Shown here: positions 20,165 through 29,011 of the stretch, piece by piece
How the letters are laid out: every line of letters starts with the position of its first letter
Position numbering within the stretch: the stretch's first letter is position 1
Assembly (NCBI GenBank): GCA_015501595.1
Contig: JADNRX010000623.1
Location: forward strand, 1-29,011
Origin: Hymenopellis radicata
Lineage: Eukaryota > Basidiomycota > Agaricomycetes > Agaricales > Physalacriaceae
DNA: 29,011 nucleotides
Reading direction: 5' to 3'
The notes under the pieces: generated by a model
The model's database searches: none
Told to the model about the DNA's origin: nothing
The model's input: the letters and a program-made list of their open reading frames with translations, nothing else
Translations under genes and position numbers: made by a program

Positions 20165-20515
20165 GCATCACGAAAATGGGTCCAGGCCTCAAGGTGTCCT
20201 AAGGTATCTTGAGGGCACGTAGGCTCTTTAAGGTAGCTAAAGTGCTAATGCTAGCAAGGTGCCTTAAATGCAGGTTCGGCGGTGCCCCCTGCCTCAAGGT
20301 GCCTTAGGATACCTCTGAGGTATCTCAAACCATCTATAAGATGCATCAAGCTCTATAGATGTCCTGATCTTGCTCTAAAGCAGAATGAATGCTACTTAAG
20401 AAGGACTCAATACCCCACAAGAAAGACTCAAGGCTGCTCCAGAAAGACTCAATCCTACTCCAGGAAGACTCAATGCTGCTCCAGGAATACCCAAGGGAAA
20501 CAGATGCACCCGAAC
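20165..20515 (-). repeat. dispersed CAAGG/CCTTG-rich repeat, copy 3; right outer arm
   Basis: Inverted relative to 17117-17425. Matching landmarks include CATCACGAAAATGGGTCCAG, GGCCTCAAGGTGTCCTAAGG, CAGGTTCGGCGGTGCCCCC and TGCCTCAAGGTGCC. It carries an extra array of 21-bp units at its distal end. Confidence 0.8.
20404..20487. repeat. 21-bp tandem repeat, four units
   Basis: Units start GACTCAA at 20404, 20425, 20446 and 20467, with consensus near GACTCAATGCTGCTCCAGGA. The array lies inside copy 3 of the dispersed repeat; copy 2 has only about two recognisable units at the matching place. Confidence 0.92.
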
Positions 20516-20749
20516 ATTTATGACAATCATCAAGAGCAGTACAATAGATTATCGTTATAGACATCCCTCCACATACATACAAAAGACATATGTATCAAAT
20601 TTGTTCAATACATCAACTACGTTCGGTGCATGACCTACGGGTACATACTAGGAAAGAAAAGTGAGAGAAGACATACATGTTCTTGTCTCATGCTGGCTGG
20701 TCCTCATCTGCAGCTGCGCACGATCCTTGTCCTTGACCGTGCGCAATCC

Positions 20750-20870
20750 ACATCCTCGGGATGTGTCGGCCTCGTCCTCGGAATGTGTCAGCCTCGTCCT
20801 CGGAATGTGTCAGCCTCGTACTCGGAATGCATCAGCCTCGTCCTCGGAATGCTGGGGTGTTCATCCTCAT
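20750..20870. repeat. 22-bp tandem repeat, about five units
   Basis: Repeats of TCGGAATGTGTCAGCCTCGT with small changes. The frames through it on the plus strand (20630-21040, 20761-21189) are open only because of the repeat and show no domain. Confidence 0.85.
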
Positions 20871-21164
20871 TAGGCCTTGTCCTCAACACTCTCGTCGTGT
20901 TCGGGTGTCATCCTCATATGGGAGTCGTCCTCTTCGTGCTCATACCATCGTCCTCGTTGCGTGTCTTGTGTGTTGTCCTAGTGCTGGTCGTGCTTGGGTG
21001 TCGTCATGCGGTATCGTTACCAGTGAGTGCATCATCGTAGGCGGCATGTTCGTCCTCGAAGTCGGCATGCTTGTTCGGTGTGATTGTCCTCCGCGTCGTC
21101 AGGGTCATCGTATTCCATGTCGTGGTCCTCGTCATGGTTGTCAGTCTTCGGTGGTCGTGGTATT

Positions 21165-21275
21165 CCTCGACGCTCGATGCTGGTGGTAGTCCTCGGTGCT
21201 CGATGCTGATGGTAGTCCTCAGTGCCCAAGGCTCGTGGTAGTCCTCGGTGCCCGATGCTCTAGTCCTCGGTGTTC
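21165..21275. repeat. ~26-bp tandem repeat, four units
   Basis: Repeats of CTCGATGCTGGTGGTAGTCC with ..TCGGTG between, decaying to the right. Similar in style to the repeats at 20750 and inside the 10.4-11.7 kb transposon (short CTCGG/TCGTC words). Confidence 0.75.
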
Positions 21276-22019
21276 GCCACCGTCTGCACGGTTCTCGTCC
21301 CCGCCCACCCAGTTCATCGTGGCGCAGCAGTCGTCCTTGGGAGTGGTCGTAGTGGCCGTTGCCGTGTATGGCCGTGCATAGCCCACAGTCTAGGTGGGGA
21401 AATTTTTCAAAAGAGGGTAAAAAACGAAGTAGACGAAGCTACGCACCTCGTAAGACAACGAGATGAGAGCCCGACCTCGTCTCACAGTCCTAGAATTGTC
21501 GAAGACGACGTGCGCAGAGCAGCGTCGGAGGGCGACATGCACAAGGCATCATCGAGTTACAGACACTATGTTCATAGCAAGAGTGCATGTCGAACGTGGT
21601 GGTAGTGGTAAGAGACCAATGTCTCGATCGGGTATTTAAACCAACCGGCACGTGAGGCTAACGTGGCCTCAAGTGCCGGCGGCAAAATGGACTTGGGCAG
21701 ATTTACTAGAAACATGGAATGAGTGTGCGTGCAGGAATTGGGTGACAAGGAGGGAATGGCGACAATGGTGGAACGGATGTCGATAGGGTTCGGGCCAAAA
21801 AAATAGGAAAAAAATGAAAGAGAGGAAGACGAACCAAGCAGCGCCGCATCGCCAGCAAACGGCGCTCCAATCCTCCGGCAGCATCAGCCTTCGCTCTCCG
21901 GAAGCCCATCTGAGGGTGCCGTTGTCGTCGCAGTGATGGGTCATCGCTGCAGTGGTCCTCACGTCGTCATCGTTGTCGGGACGTATTTTTGTCCTAGCAA
22001 TCAATTAAGTAAATCATCA
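21276..22019. other. no gene recognised
   Basis: Only shadow frames. A palindrome-rich spot at 21639-21682 (CCGGCACGTGAGGC .. GCCTCAAGTGCCGG) could be the tip of another inverted element. I see no splice pattern or domain. Confidence 0.4.
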
Positions 22020-22849
22020 AAATAAAACAAAAAAGCGCACCTTGAAGATGCCAACTGTCAGCAGACAGCATGGCATTAGATGCACTAGGTTGCTCTGCCC
22101 CCCGCCGTGGTCGCCATCGTTGTGTATGAACTTTTGCGGCCTCGTTGGAGGGTCTATGCGTCCAGCGGGGCCGCCGGGGCTCTTCAAGCCCGCGAATGCA
22201 CGAAAAAAAAGAAAAGAAAAGTGTAGATGTGACGAGAAGAACGCCTGGAAGACCCGCGTCCCAAGGTCGGGTCGTCGGGGTCCAGGCATCGAGAGATGGT
22301 GGTGGTTAGAGTAAGATCAAGCAGTCGATCACAAGCAGCCATGTAAGGCCTTCCGCGACGGATGGTTTGAGCAAGTACAAGGTACCGCAACGGGCGGCTA
22401 TCCTGAATTGAGTTCCAATTAATCAATATCATTGTAGTGTGCATATCCCATTGCAATTTGAGGAGCCGGGGAGGTTCAGCGCACTGGAGCGCACGATTTC
22501 ACGCTGCCTGGATGGTATACTATCTACGTAAGGTTAATTTCACCTCAGCACGCAATGTTCTTACCAAAAGTTCTATTAGTACATACAGTATTAGTGTCCT
22601 GTATGATATCCCGATGGTTATATTACGGCTCCGGGCCCGTCGTCGCTGTCCCGAGCGTCGACGAGCTCGCTCCGTGCACGATCGGATGCCCGATCCGAAC
22701 AATCCGGGCAGTGATCGAACACTGTTTCTCTCCCTCCTACCACGACCACGATCCTCATTTCGGCCTCCCACCTCTGGAAACGCTATCCGCACCCTCTGTG
22801 CGCTGTTCCGCCGTCTGGACGACCAAATAGACGAAACCCTTCACGTAAG

Positions 22850-22995
22850 CCCAGACATCTGGCAGCAACAGCGGGCGCCGTTGACGAGAGAAGTCGACGT
22901 CAAGGACGGGCACTGGCAGTTGGATTCTGCAAGGCTGGGAGAGGTTGAATGATCCTGTCCGTCTGCTGCCGAGGCAGCGCGCAAGTACGTATTTT
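22850..22995 (+). repeat. direct duplication, copy 1 (partner near 23485-23605)
   Basis: ACAGCGGGCGCCGT, GACGAGA, GACGTCAA, GGATTCTG, AGGCTGGGAGAG, CCGTCTGCT, CGAGGCAGCG and GCAAGTACGT occur in the same order in both copies, about 630 bp apart. Both sit within foldback element B. Confidence 0.7.
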
Positions 22996-23484
22996 TCCTT
23001 TTTTTTTTTCTATTCATCCATATTGATATCAACCAGCCTTGCTAATGCAACGGCGGCGACAGCGACGATGATGTGGCATCGTTCGCCACTCGCTCACTTG
23101 CCATTGTCATTGGCATCCTCACGATTGCGTCGGCGACACAAACCTTGAATCCGAACACTGATCGGATTGGATTTCTTGATGTCCTCCCACCACCATCGAC
23201 GACTCATACGCTCAGGACGACCAACAACGCCCACGGCTATCGACGCCGACGACACTGGAACCGTTTATGGCACGAGCGACCGACTTTGAGTCCTCGCTCA
23301 TGGTCAAGGAGACCGACTTTGCGTCGTCTCCCTCTGATCTTCTTGGAATAGATATCTGCGGGCTTGAAGAGCCCCGGCGGCCCCGCTGGACGCGTAAGCC
23401 CTCCAACGAGGCCGCATACCAATGACGGCGACAGGCGATGGCAGCAGCCGCTTCACGACGATGACGCCCAGCAAGTGGCAGCCA

Positions 23485-23605
23485 CAGCGGGCGCCGTCGA
23501 CGAGAAAATCGGACGTCAAAACAGGCACCCGTTAACCGGATTCTGTGAGGCTGGGAGAGTGTGCATTTGATGCCGCCCGTCTGCTAGCGAGGCAGCGTGC
23601 AAGTA
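23485..23605 (+). repeat. direct duplication, copy 2
   Basis: Partner of 22850-22995, with the same ordered words at lower identity. This suggests one end of element B was duplicated or that two related elements lie in tandem. Confidence 0.7.
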
Positions 23606-23620
23606 CGTTTTTTCTCCTGT

Positions 23621-24229
23621 TTTTCAATTTTATTCATGGCCACCAGTATTGCCAGATGGCAGCGGCGCTACACTCGTCTATCATCCGTGTAGACGCCCTT
23701 CTTCTGATTACCCAGCCTCACTCCCGCTAGGCTTGGACCTCATCCCATCTTTTTCGCATTCAAGAAGAAAATGGAGCAGGAGCCAGAGCGGAACACCAAC
23801 CCATCGTTTCTGTCACGACGTTTCTCTCATTCTTCAGCTGTACGCCTTGCTCCCGCGTATGTCCACCTCGTCCACTTTCGCCCAAGGACTCAAGCAGGCC
23901 GCATTTTCGCAATCCGGCGCTATCGGCGGCAAGCCAGCTGTGCGCCCACCTCCTGAGTCGGGCAAGACCTTGTCGTGGCCTGGACTTTGAGAAAGCATCG
24001 CCACTGTCTTTCTTTCACTCACGCCGTCTATGCCGCCCGCGGCGCCTGGCACTCCAGCCCCACTCAACTTTGAAATGCATCGATCTCACTCGTTTCTGAG
24101 CGAAATTGATTCATGTTTCAACAAACTACCCTCCCGTAGATTTGCCATTGTTCATTCATAGATACCATGAATATTAAAGAATTTTTACCGTATTGCATTG
24201 CATTCGTACGAGCAATGCCTCGATGAAAT
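23621..24229. other. no gene recognised
   Basis: A GC-moderate stretch with frames up to 113 codons on the plus strand and none recognisable. It ends in AT-rich DNA before repeat copy 4. Confidence 0.4.
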
Positions 24230-24500
24230 TTCAGGTAACCTTCAAGTGCTATGACATCATACATGCTTGAAAGCCTTTGAAGGATGTTGTGTACATGAGT
24301 GCTGTTTTAAATTGCCTTACTGGCTTTGAGAGAGGTGGTGTATCTAGTAAATATTTAAGGTGGGCAAAGCTACTCAAGGTGTGTTAATGCAGAGCACGGT
24401 GGCCCAAGGCACCTTAAGGAATTGAGGTCCCATAAGCCCCTCAAGAGTCTCAACGAATAGGGCCTGGCTTGAGGTGCTTCAGTGCTGAAGGCGGTTTCCT
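24230..24500 (+). repeat. dispersed CAAGG/CCTTG-rich repeat, copy 4 (diverged)
   Basis: Contains AAGGCACCTTAAGG, CCCATAAGCCCCTCAAGA and GGGCCTGGCTTGAGG in the order of copy 2 (17117-17425), same orientation, but with more changes. Confidence 0.6.
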
Positions 24501-24549
24501 GATGCCTTCGCCGTATCCGATGTCGACTACCTACATAGATAGATTATTA

Positions 24550-24782
24550 CTGTAGACTTTCGATCAATTCGTCGGTCCATGTGACCTGTGACCTGACTGA
24601 CGAAATTTTGGTTTCGTCGACTTACCATATATGGTAATTGCTGCCGCGGAGGAGCTGCGGCGGGAGGCTGGCGGGGGCCCCGCCGGGGACTTTTTCGTGA
24701 TTTTTGCAGTGACCAGTGTGACTTTTCGTCGGTTTCGGATCCTCTGTGACCCGTGACCAACGAATTGATTTAAAGTCTACAG
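24550..24782. mobile_element. 233-bp MITE, copy 2, TA target duplication
   Basis: Same ends (CTGTAGACTTTCGATCAATT and inverted CTGTAGACTTTAAATCAATT), same length and the same core landmarks (CCATATATGG, GCGGCGGGAGGCTGGCGGGG) as 8280-8512, with scattered substitutions. TA flanks at 24548-24549 and 24783-24784. Confidence 0.88.
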
Positions 24783-24784
24783 TA

Positions 24785-26711
24785 TTACAAGGAATCGAGA
24801 GGTGGCAAGGCGGACATACTTCGACTATGCCCTCCCGCCGCATGACATCAATCTGCGCTGTAGATACAGCGGCGGATTCATCGCGCCGCCGCGACGTGAG
24901 TCCGCGTCGTAGGCCAGCTGGAAACCAGAACCAACATCCGGAATCGGGCGCCCGGGTTGCGACAAGCCCCAGAACGAATCCAAAGGCGCAGAACAGTGAG
25001 GTCAAGTGGCGATAAACCTGACAATCGGGTTAGAAAATGTGAGAGGAGAGAGCGTGAAGCAAGCATACGGCTAGTCAATCCTTCGTACCCATGTTTTGCA
25101 AACGTTTCGAATTTGCTGTGTGTTGTGTACTCGATGAACGCCATGACCTTGCTGGCGGCGGCATCGAGGGTCTCGCTACATCCCCACTCTAGCTGCCTCC
25201 TCACGCAACCTTTGTCATGTAACTCTGCCGTTATGCGCCCGAATCGCCCTATCGCTGCCCGCTGTAAGCATGAAGTGTCCGGCCACCGTAGTGGTGAAGG
25301 TCCACGATTCCTGTGTGGCCCTTCTGAAAGTCACGGAACGAATCCAATGGCTGCGCGAATCGTCCAAAATCGAGCGCCGTTGCGAAAACCAACGCTGAGC
25401 CCCAGAACGTATCCAAAGGCAGAGAGAGTGACGGTGCAGAAAGGAATCACGCGACAGTCACACGATGAGTAATTATTATTATGATATTATTGAAATATAA
25501 TTAGACATTAATAAATATTCAAGAAACCTTTTAAGGCAGGCCTTCGCCGCGTGTCAGCGAGTTGCTGCAGGAGTTGCCTCTACGGCAACTCGATCGAGTT
25601 GCCGCGACATTGCCACCTGTGTGATGGCAGGAGAAGTCGCCGATCACATGTTCAGCCGAATTCGGCAGTTTGCCTCTTACCATCGCGACCTCATTCGTTG
25701 TAGCAGCGACGCGTTGGCGCCTCTGGGAACGCCGGCTTTCTTCATAAACGACCTCGTCGCGCGATGAACGGAGCCCTGGGATTATAGCAGCGCGCACGAC
25801 GTCGCTGGTCAGGATTGTCGGATTCTGGATAAAGGTGCTTTTTCGCTGAACTTTTTTGCGTTACTTTTGGCTCATTTGCTTCTGGATTGTCAATGAATAC
25901 GTCTCTGACTTGGTGCTTTTTTCTTCCCTCAACGGTGGTGAATTTAAGGCTGATTTGACATTACTTGTGGATGGAGCGCCGATGGCTTTGCCAGCGCCAC
26001 TGCAGGGTACCTTCTAGACCCAGAAAATCGATTTTCATGGCAACGGAGCTTTATGTCTCGGGCAGTCGTGTGTGTCCTCGCCACACGGCTTTTGTTGGAG
26101 TTCATTCCGAGATTCGAGTACGCGAATAGATCTTGTCGCTTTGGGGCTTAAAATGTAGTACCATGCTTGCTTTCTTATCGCTCACCCCGACTTGCTAGAC
26201 TATAGAAAGCGGCTTAGCATGCGGTCTATCATTCCTCGCAGCGCTAGCGCTAGCGCCATAGCGCGTAGTTCGTTGGTACTTCGTCTATTTGGAACAACAA
26301 ATTCTTTCCCTGGACAATAGAATCGTGTATGGAGGGCAGACGTGGCTGCTATCGCGCCGTGAACAGGGGCGCTTCCGACGCTGCGCTCGCCCTGCGAGGA
26401 CACGAATAATTCCCCATGGACCCACACTTCAGTCTCTCTTTCCAACCAAAAAGTGTACCTTGGCTACAATTTAGGACTTCTTTTTCTCACTCGCATGCCA
26501 AGCGGGACGCCACAAGGGTGCAAGATGCGGATCTGTGGTCGGACGTTTGTTACGGAACGTCGTTTTATGCTCTGTGGGAGCATGATTGCTGGCGCAAGAT
26601 CTGTTCGCGCCATAAGTGTTTGAGTGTAAGTATTTCGGAAATATGTAGACAAGAAAAAAGTGGAATTGCGAGGAGAGATACGTGTATATCGGATTAAATT
26701 ATTCTATGGAA
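24785..26711. other. long stretch without a recognised gene
   Basis: Several frames of 80-171 codons overlap on both strands around 24.6-25.5 kb, without domains. CCCCAGAACGAATCCAAAGG (24967) recurs almost exactly at 25400, 433 bp later, and weakly near 25336, so a local duplication is present. A perfect 20-bp palindrome lies at 25584-25603, and GCGCTAGCGCTAGCGC near 26240-26256. Confidence 0.4.
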
Positions 26712-27616
26712 TCAGTACAATCCCAATGTGATCACTGCGAAGAGGTTAGAGCGTAAACGAGAGAAATCACTCAAGTACGTACCTGTTTTCAAATTCGCCT
26801 TTAACTGTTTCCTCCTAGCAATCCTCGCCTCCTTCTTTATTGCCGTGAGATTGATCATCCCATGTGTATGGGAGAACAACACGTCCTGGTTGGCGGGGTA
26901 CGTCGACGCCTTTGGTCGAGCAAACGACATTAGGTGATTCTTCGCGCCTTGGGTGGGATACCACGGCCAATGATCATTGTCGGAATCAGGTGAAGGTTCG
27001 CCAGAGGAAGGTGCCACGGTTGGAATTGACCTGATCGTGGGCATAGGGTAAACCCTAGGATGTCTCCTTCGGCTCCAGGAGGACGAGGGCGTGCAGTATC
27101 TGAATCGTCAGGCGGCGATGACCACAAAGCGTGGGTGTCAACAGCCAACTCCGAACTATTGAGTGCGCTTGGTGTGCGATCCCTACTTGTCGCGAAGAGG
27201 CCAAGTATTGTCCGACGGGCCCCTACTCGAGGGTGGAAGACTTTGTGGCGCTGAGTACGGTGCCGGTGGCACCGGGGTATCGACCGTCTGTAGAGGGGGT
27301 AGAGTATCTCGAAACGCAGACCTATTGATATAAAATCCGCTTATGGTATCCTTGAACCATCCATCGGCATCCCTGACTGCTACCAACATGACGGGTCTGC
27401 GATCAAGTTCCCGAAGACGTTCCAGAATTTCAGATGGCACAGGACGCGCTGAAGTCCCGGAGTCAGAGGCGAGACCGATGTGAAGGACCTTTCGTGTATG
27501 TAGACGTCTCCCTTGGTGTCCGTGTACCAATACCAGCCATCATGAGAAGCGCGAAGAGGACTCATTATTACGACGGGGTTTTCAACTCGTTCAGATCCTA
27601 TTTCAGGGATTGCCAT
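26712..27616 (-). CDS. hypothetical protein with two GW-containing motifs, frame broken
   Basis: A likely gene on the minus strand from ATG 27616 to TGA 26712, family not recognised. The N-terminal part has DGWYWYTDTKGDVYIHE and later DADGWFKDTISGFYINR, two similar aromatic motifs. A Pro/Ser/Asp-rich middle follows, then a basic tail (KKEARIARRKQLKANLK). Frames must switch near 27492 (an AAA run), near 27165-27195 (a ~31-bp GT..AG intron or an indel) and near 27058. The first and last are again one-base shortages in homopolymers. A 48-bp GTACGT..CGCAG intron at 26735-26782 ends seven codons before the stop; because it is a multiple of three without stops, retention is possible. Confidence 0.5.
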
Positions 27617-27857
27617 GTGAACTGAATGAAAAGCTCAATTCGAAACCCGTGAATTAAGACGCGTACACGTACTGGTATCCGATGTCACTCCTCTTCCCAA
27701 ATTGTTTGTGTCCGGTTGCCACTGGATCGAGTCTTTGGTGAATCGCTGGGAGGAGCGAGCGGTTGTTGAAATTTCCGATGCAAACGAAAGGAGGCGTCCG
27801 TGTCAGGTAAGTCACTTGTATCGTTTCGAGGAGTGATTAACACTACGGACGCCGTTT

Positions 27858-28593
27858 CTAATGCGTATACTCGTCAACGGATAGAAAGATATCGATACAG
27901 ATCTTCATACCATTAAATGTCGTGCTTCCATGACGCATACCCGAAGGTCTACTTCCCCTGAGCGCAGATCTATGAGAGCTACCAGAGCTAGAAGAACTTG
28001 TATTGGCCATTGCAAGTGAAGACGCCGAGGAAATGGATGTGGACATGCTGGGCGTCGATTGTACAGCAGCAACAGTAGGAGCTTGCACATCTGAAGAACC
28101 TGAAGCAGCGGTGTCTCCCGCCGCGGCAGTGGGAATTTGAGAATCGACGGTTTCTGTAAACAGATTAGTAGCAATCTCAGAATAGGGCGCGCGATGCTCA
28201 CGTGCGTGTTCTTCCTCATTGACGTTCGCATCAACAGGAACGGCATCAACAGCATCCGATACCTGTTCTCCAGAGGGAGGATTCTGAGTAAAGTCGTTAG
28301 CCGCTGCAGATGTGTCCAATGTGGCGGCCTGTGGGATGTTCTGAACGATGCCCTCAGAGCATCATCGGACCGCTGATTCGAGATTAGTAACGATGGTGTT
28401 GGAAATGGCCAGCACAAAGTAGGATACGATGACATCGTGGAAACGTGAGGAGAGGAGGAGAGCCCTCTATAGAGGAGGAGCTGGACGGCACGTCAGGTCA
28501 GGAGCATTCATATTAGAGCGCCGCGGGTGTCTGGAGACTGGGGCTCGGCGGAGATGTAGTCGAAGTGGGATTGGTCGTATTATCGTCAAGCAT
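27858..28593 (-). CDS. hypothetical Ser/Thr/Ala-rich protein, frame broken
   Basis: The proposed ATG at 28593 (MLDDNTTNPTSTTSPPSPS) lies about 80 bp below a TATAAATA box. After a frame change comes a hydrophobic stretch (VIVSYFVLAISNTIVTNL, near 28425-28370), then a long Ala/Ser/Thr/Asp-rich segment (NIPQAATLDTSAAANDF ... SSSSGSSHRSALRG) ending in DIFLSVDEYTH at 27858. One TGA near 28369 and at least one frame change lie between. No family recognised. It is upstream of, and on the same strand as, the gene at 26712-27616; they could be parts of one gene, but no joining intron was found. Confidence 0.35.
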
Positions 28594-28674
28594 TGTTCGT
28601 TAGGGATCCTAAGTCGTGAGTGCGTGTTTATCGTGGGCGTAAAGGTTCGTGCTGAATTAGAATACGTCTGGCGG

Positions 28675-28682
28675 TATTTATA
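28675..28682 (-). promoter_or_regulatory. TATA box (TATAAATA) upstream of the Ser/Thr/Ala-rich gene
   Basis: The minus strand reads GTATAAATACC, 82 bp before the ATG at 28593. It is the best promoter-like signal near the right end and supports a minus-strand transcript there. Confidence 0.4.
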
Positions 28683-28739
28683 CGGAAACGGAAACATGTC
28701 AACCCTTATGTCGTATTTGATGGGCATCTAGAGAACAAT

Positions 28740-29011
28740 AAGTTCTTCGTCCAACAAGTAAAGAAGAACAAGGGAATGGAACAATAAGACTCGTTTGGGA
28801 ACAAAAGCAAGATCGACAAGGACTCGCAACATGACACGCAGGATCTGCGCGCGAGCAGTCGCGCATCCTTTCAATTTGATCTGCCTGGTCCTGAGAATTG
28901 GCGCATCGTTTTCTCTGTTACAATGTTACAAGATTGATTCCGCCTACGCTAATTAAATAGCTAAGGTACTAGTACCCCGACGGACCGTATATAGTGAATA
29001 ATGACAAGTGA
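28740..29011. other. right-edge flank, no gene recognised
   Basis: AT-richer sequence beyond the TATA box, with no frame worth reporting and no repeat matching the rest of the window. Confidence 0.45.

Larger units (their letters stand above)
22020..23620. mobile_element. foldback element B sharing the arm module of element A
   Basis: The left arm (about 22030-22320) contains GCGGCCTCGTTGGAGGG, CAGCGGGGCCGCCGGGGCTC, TTCAAGCCCGC and GAAGACCCGCGTCCCAAGG. The right side (about 23345-23430) has the first two inverted, with GGACGCGTAAGCCCT. The same words make up the arms of element A, and GAAGACCCGCGTCCCAAGG also occurs (inverted) in A's right arm. Outer ends are less certain than in A. The interior holds frames without recognisable domains. 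Confidence 0.6.

Noticed and set aside
20630..21189. Plus-strand frames of 136 and 142 codons
   Set aside because: They are created by 22-bp and 26-bp tandem repeats and have no recognisable features.
1..29011. CRISPR array or prokaryotic operon
   Set aside because: The tandem repeats found have no unique spacers of constant size, and introns, TATA boxes and a chromovirus show a eukaryotic genome.

Overview
The window looks like a piece of a filamentous basidiomycete (Agaricomycete-type) nuclear genome. The genes carry many short spliceosomal introns of about 46-55 bp with GT..AG ends, TATA boxes lie close upstream of starts, one tRNA has an intron, and the protein families fit (secreted fungal gamma-glutamyltransferase, multi-exon seven-helix membrane protein, mitochondrial Cbp3, chromodomain Ty3/gypsy element).

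Region 1 (1-7.7 kb) is gene-dense and single-copy. It holds an intact five-exon gamma-glutamyltransferase (+), a five-exon seven-helix membrane protein (-), a small SH3 adaptor (-), a Cbp3/UQCC1-type cytochrome bc1 assembly chaperone (+) sharing a 69-bp divergent promoter with the SH3 gene, and an intron-containing tRNA-Gln (-). The last three protein genes are each interrupted by single-base length changes, nearly all in homopolymers and nearly all deletions, while their reading frames otherwise keep family motifs. This looks more like uncorrected long-read errors than decay.

Region 2 (8.2-12.8 kb) is a 5'-truncated Ty3/gypsy chromovirus on the minus strand (RT end, RNase H, integrase, chromodomain, purine tract, start of the 3' LTR). 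It has five in-frame stops, at least four explicable as C-to-T changes. It was split by a 1,343-bp non-autonomous DNA transposon with inverted ends and a 9-bp target duplication, and it is bordered on each side by a TA-flanked MITE.

Region 3 (12.8-24.8 kb) is a repeat graveyard: a TTAACC-rich tract, a tRNA-like sequence, minisatellites, four copies of a CAAGG/CCTTG-rich dispersed repeat, two large foldback elements sharing one arm module, and more MITEs. Between 17.1 and 20.5 kb these form a three-level nested inverted-repeat structure.

Region 4 (24.8-29.0 kb) returns to possibly genic sequence: two unrecognised minus-strand coding tracts between 26.7 and 28.6 kb, again with broken frames. 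No convincing new functional gene system was seen. The most informative oddities are the nested palindrome, the transposon-in-retrotransposon insertion and the homopolymer-restricted frameshifts.
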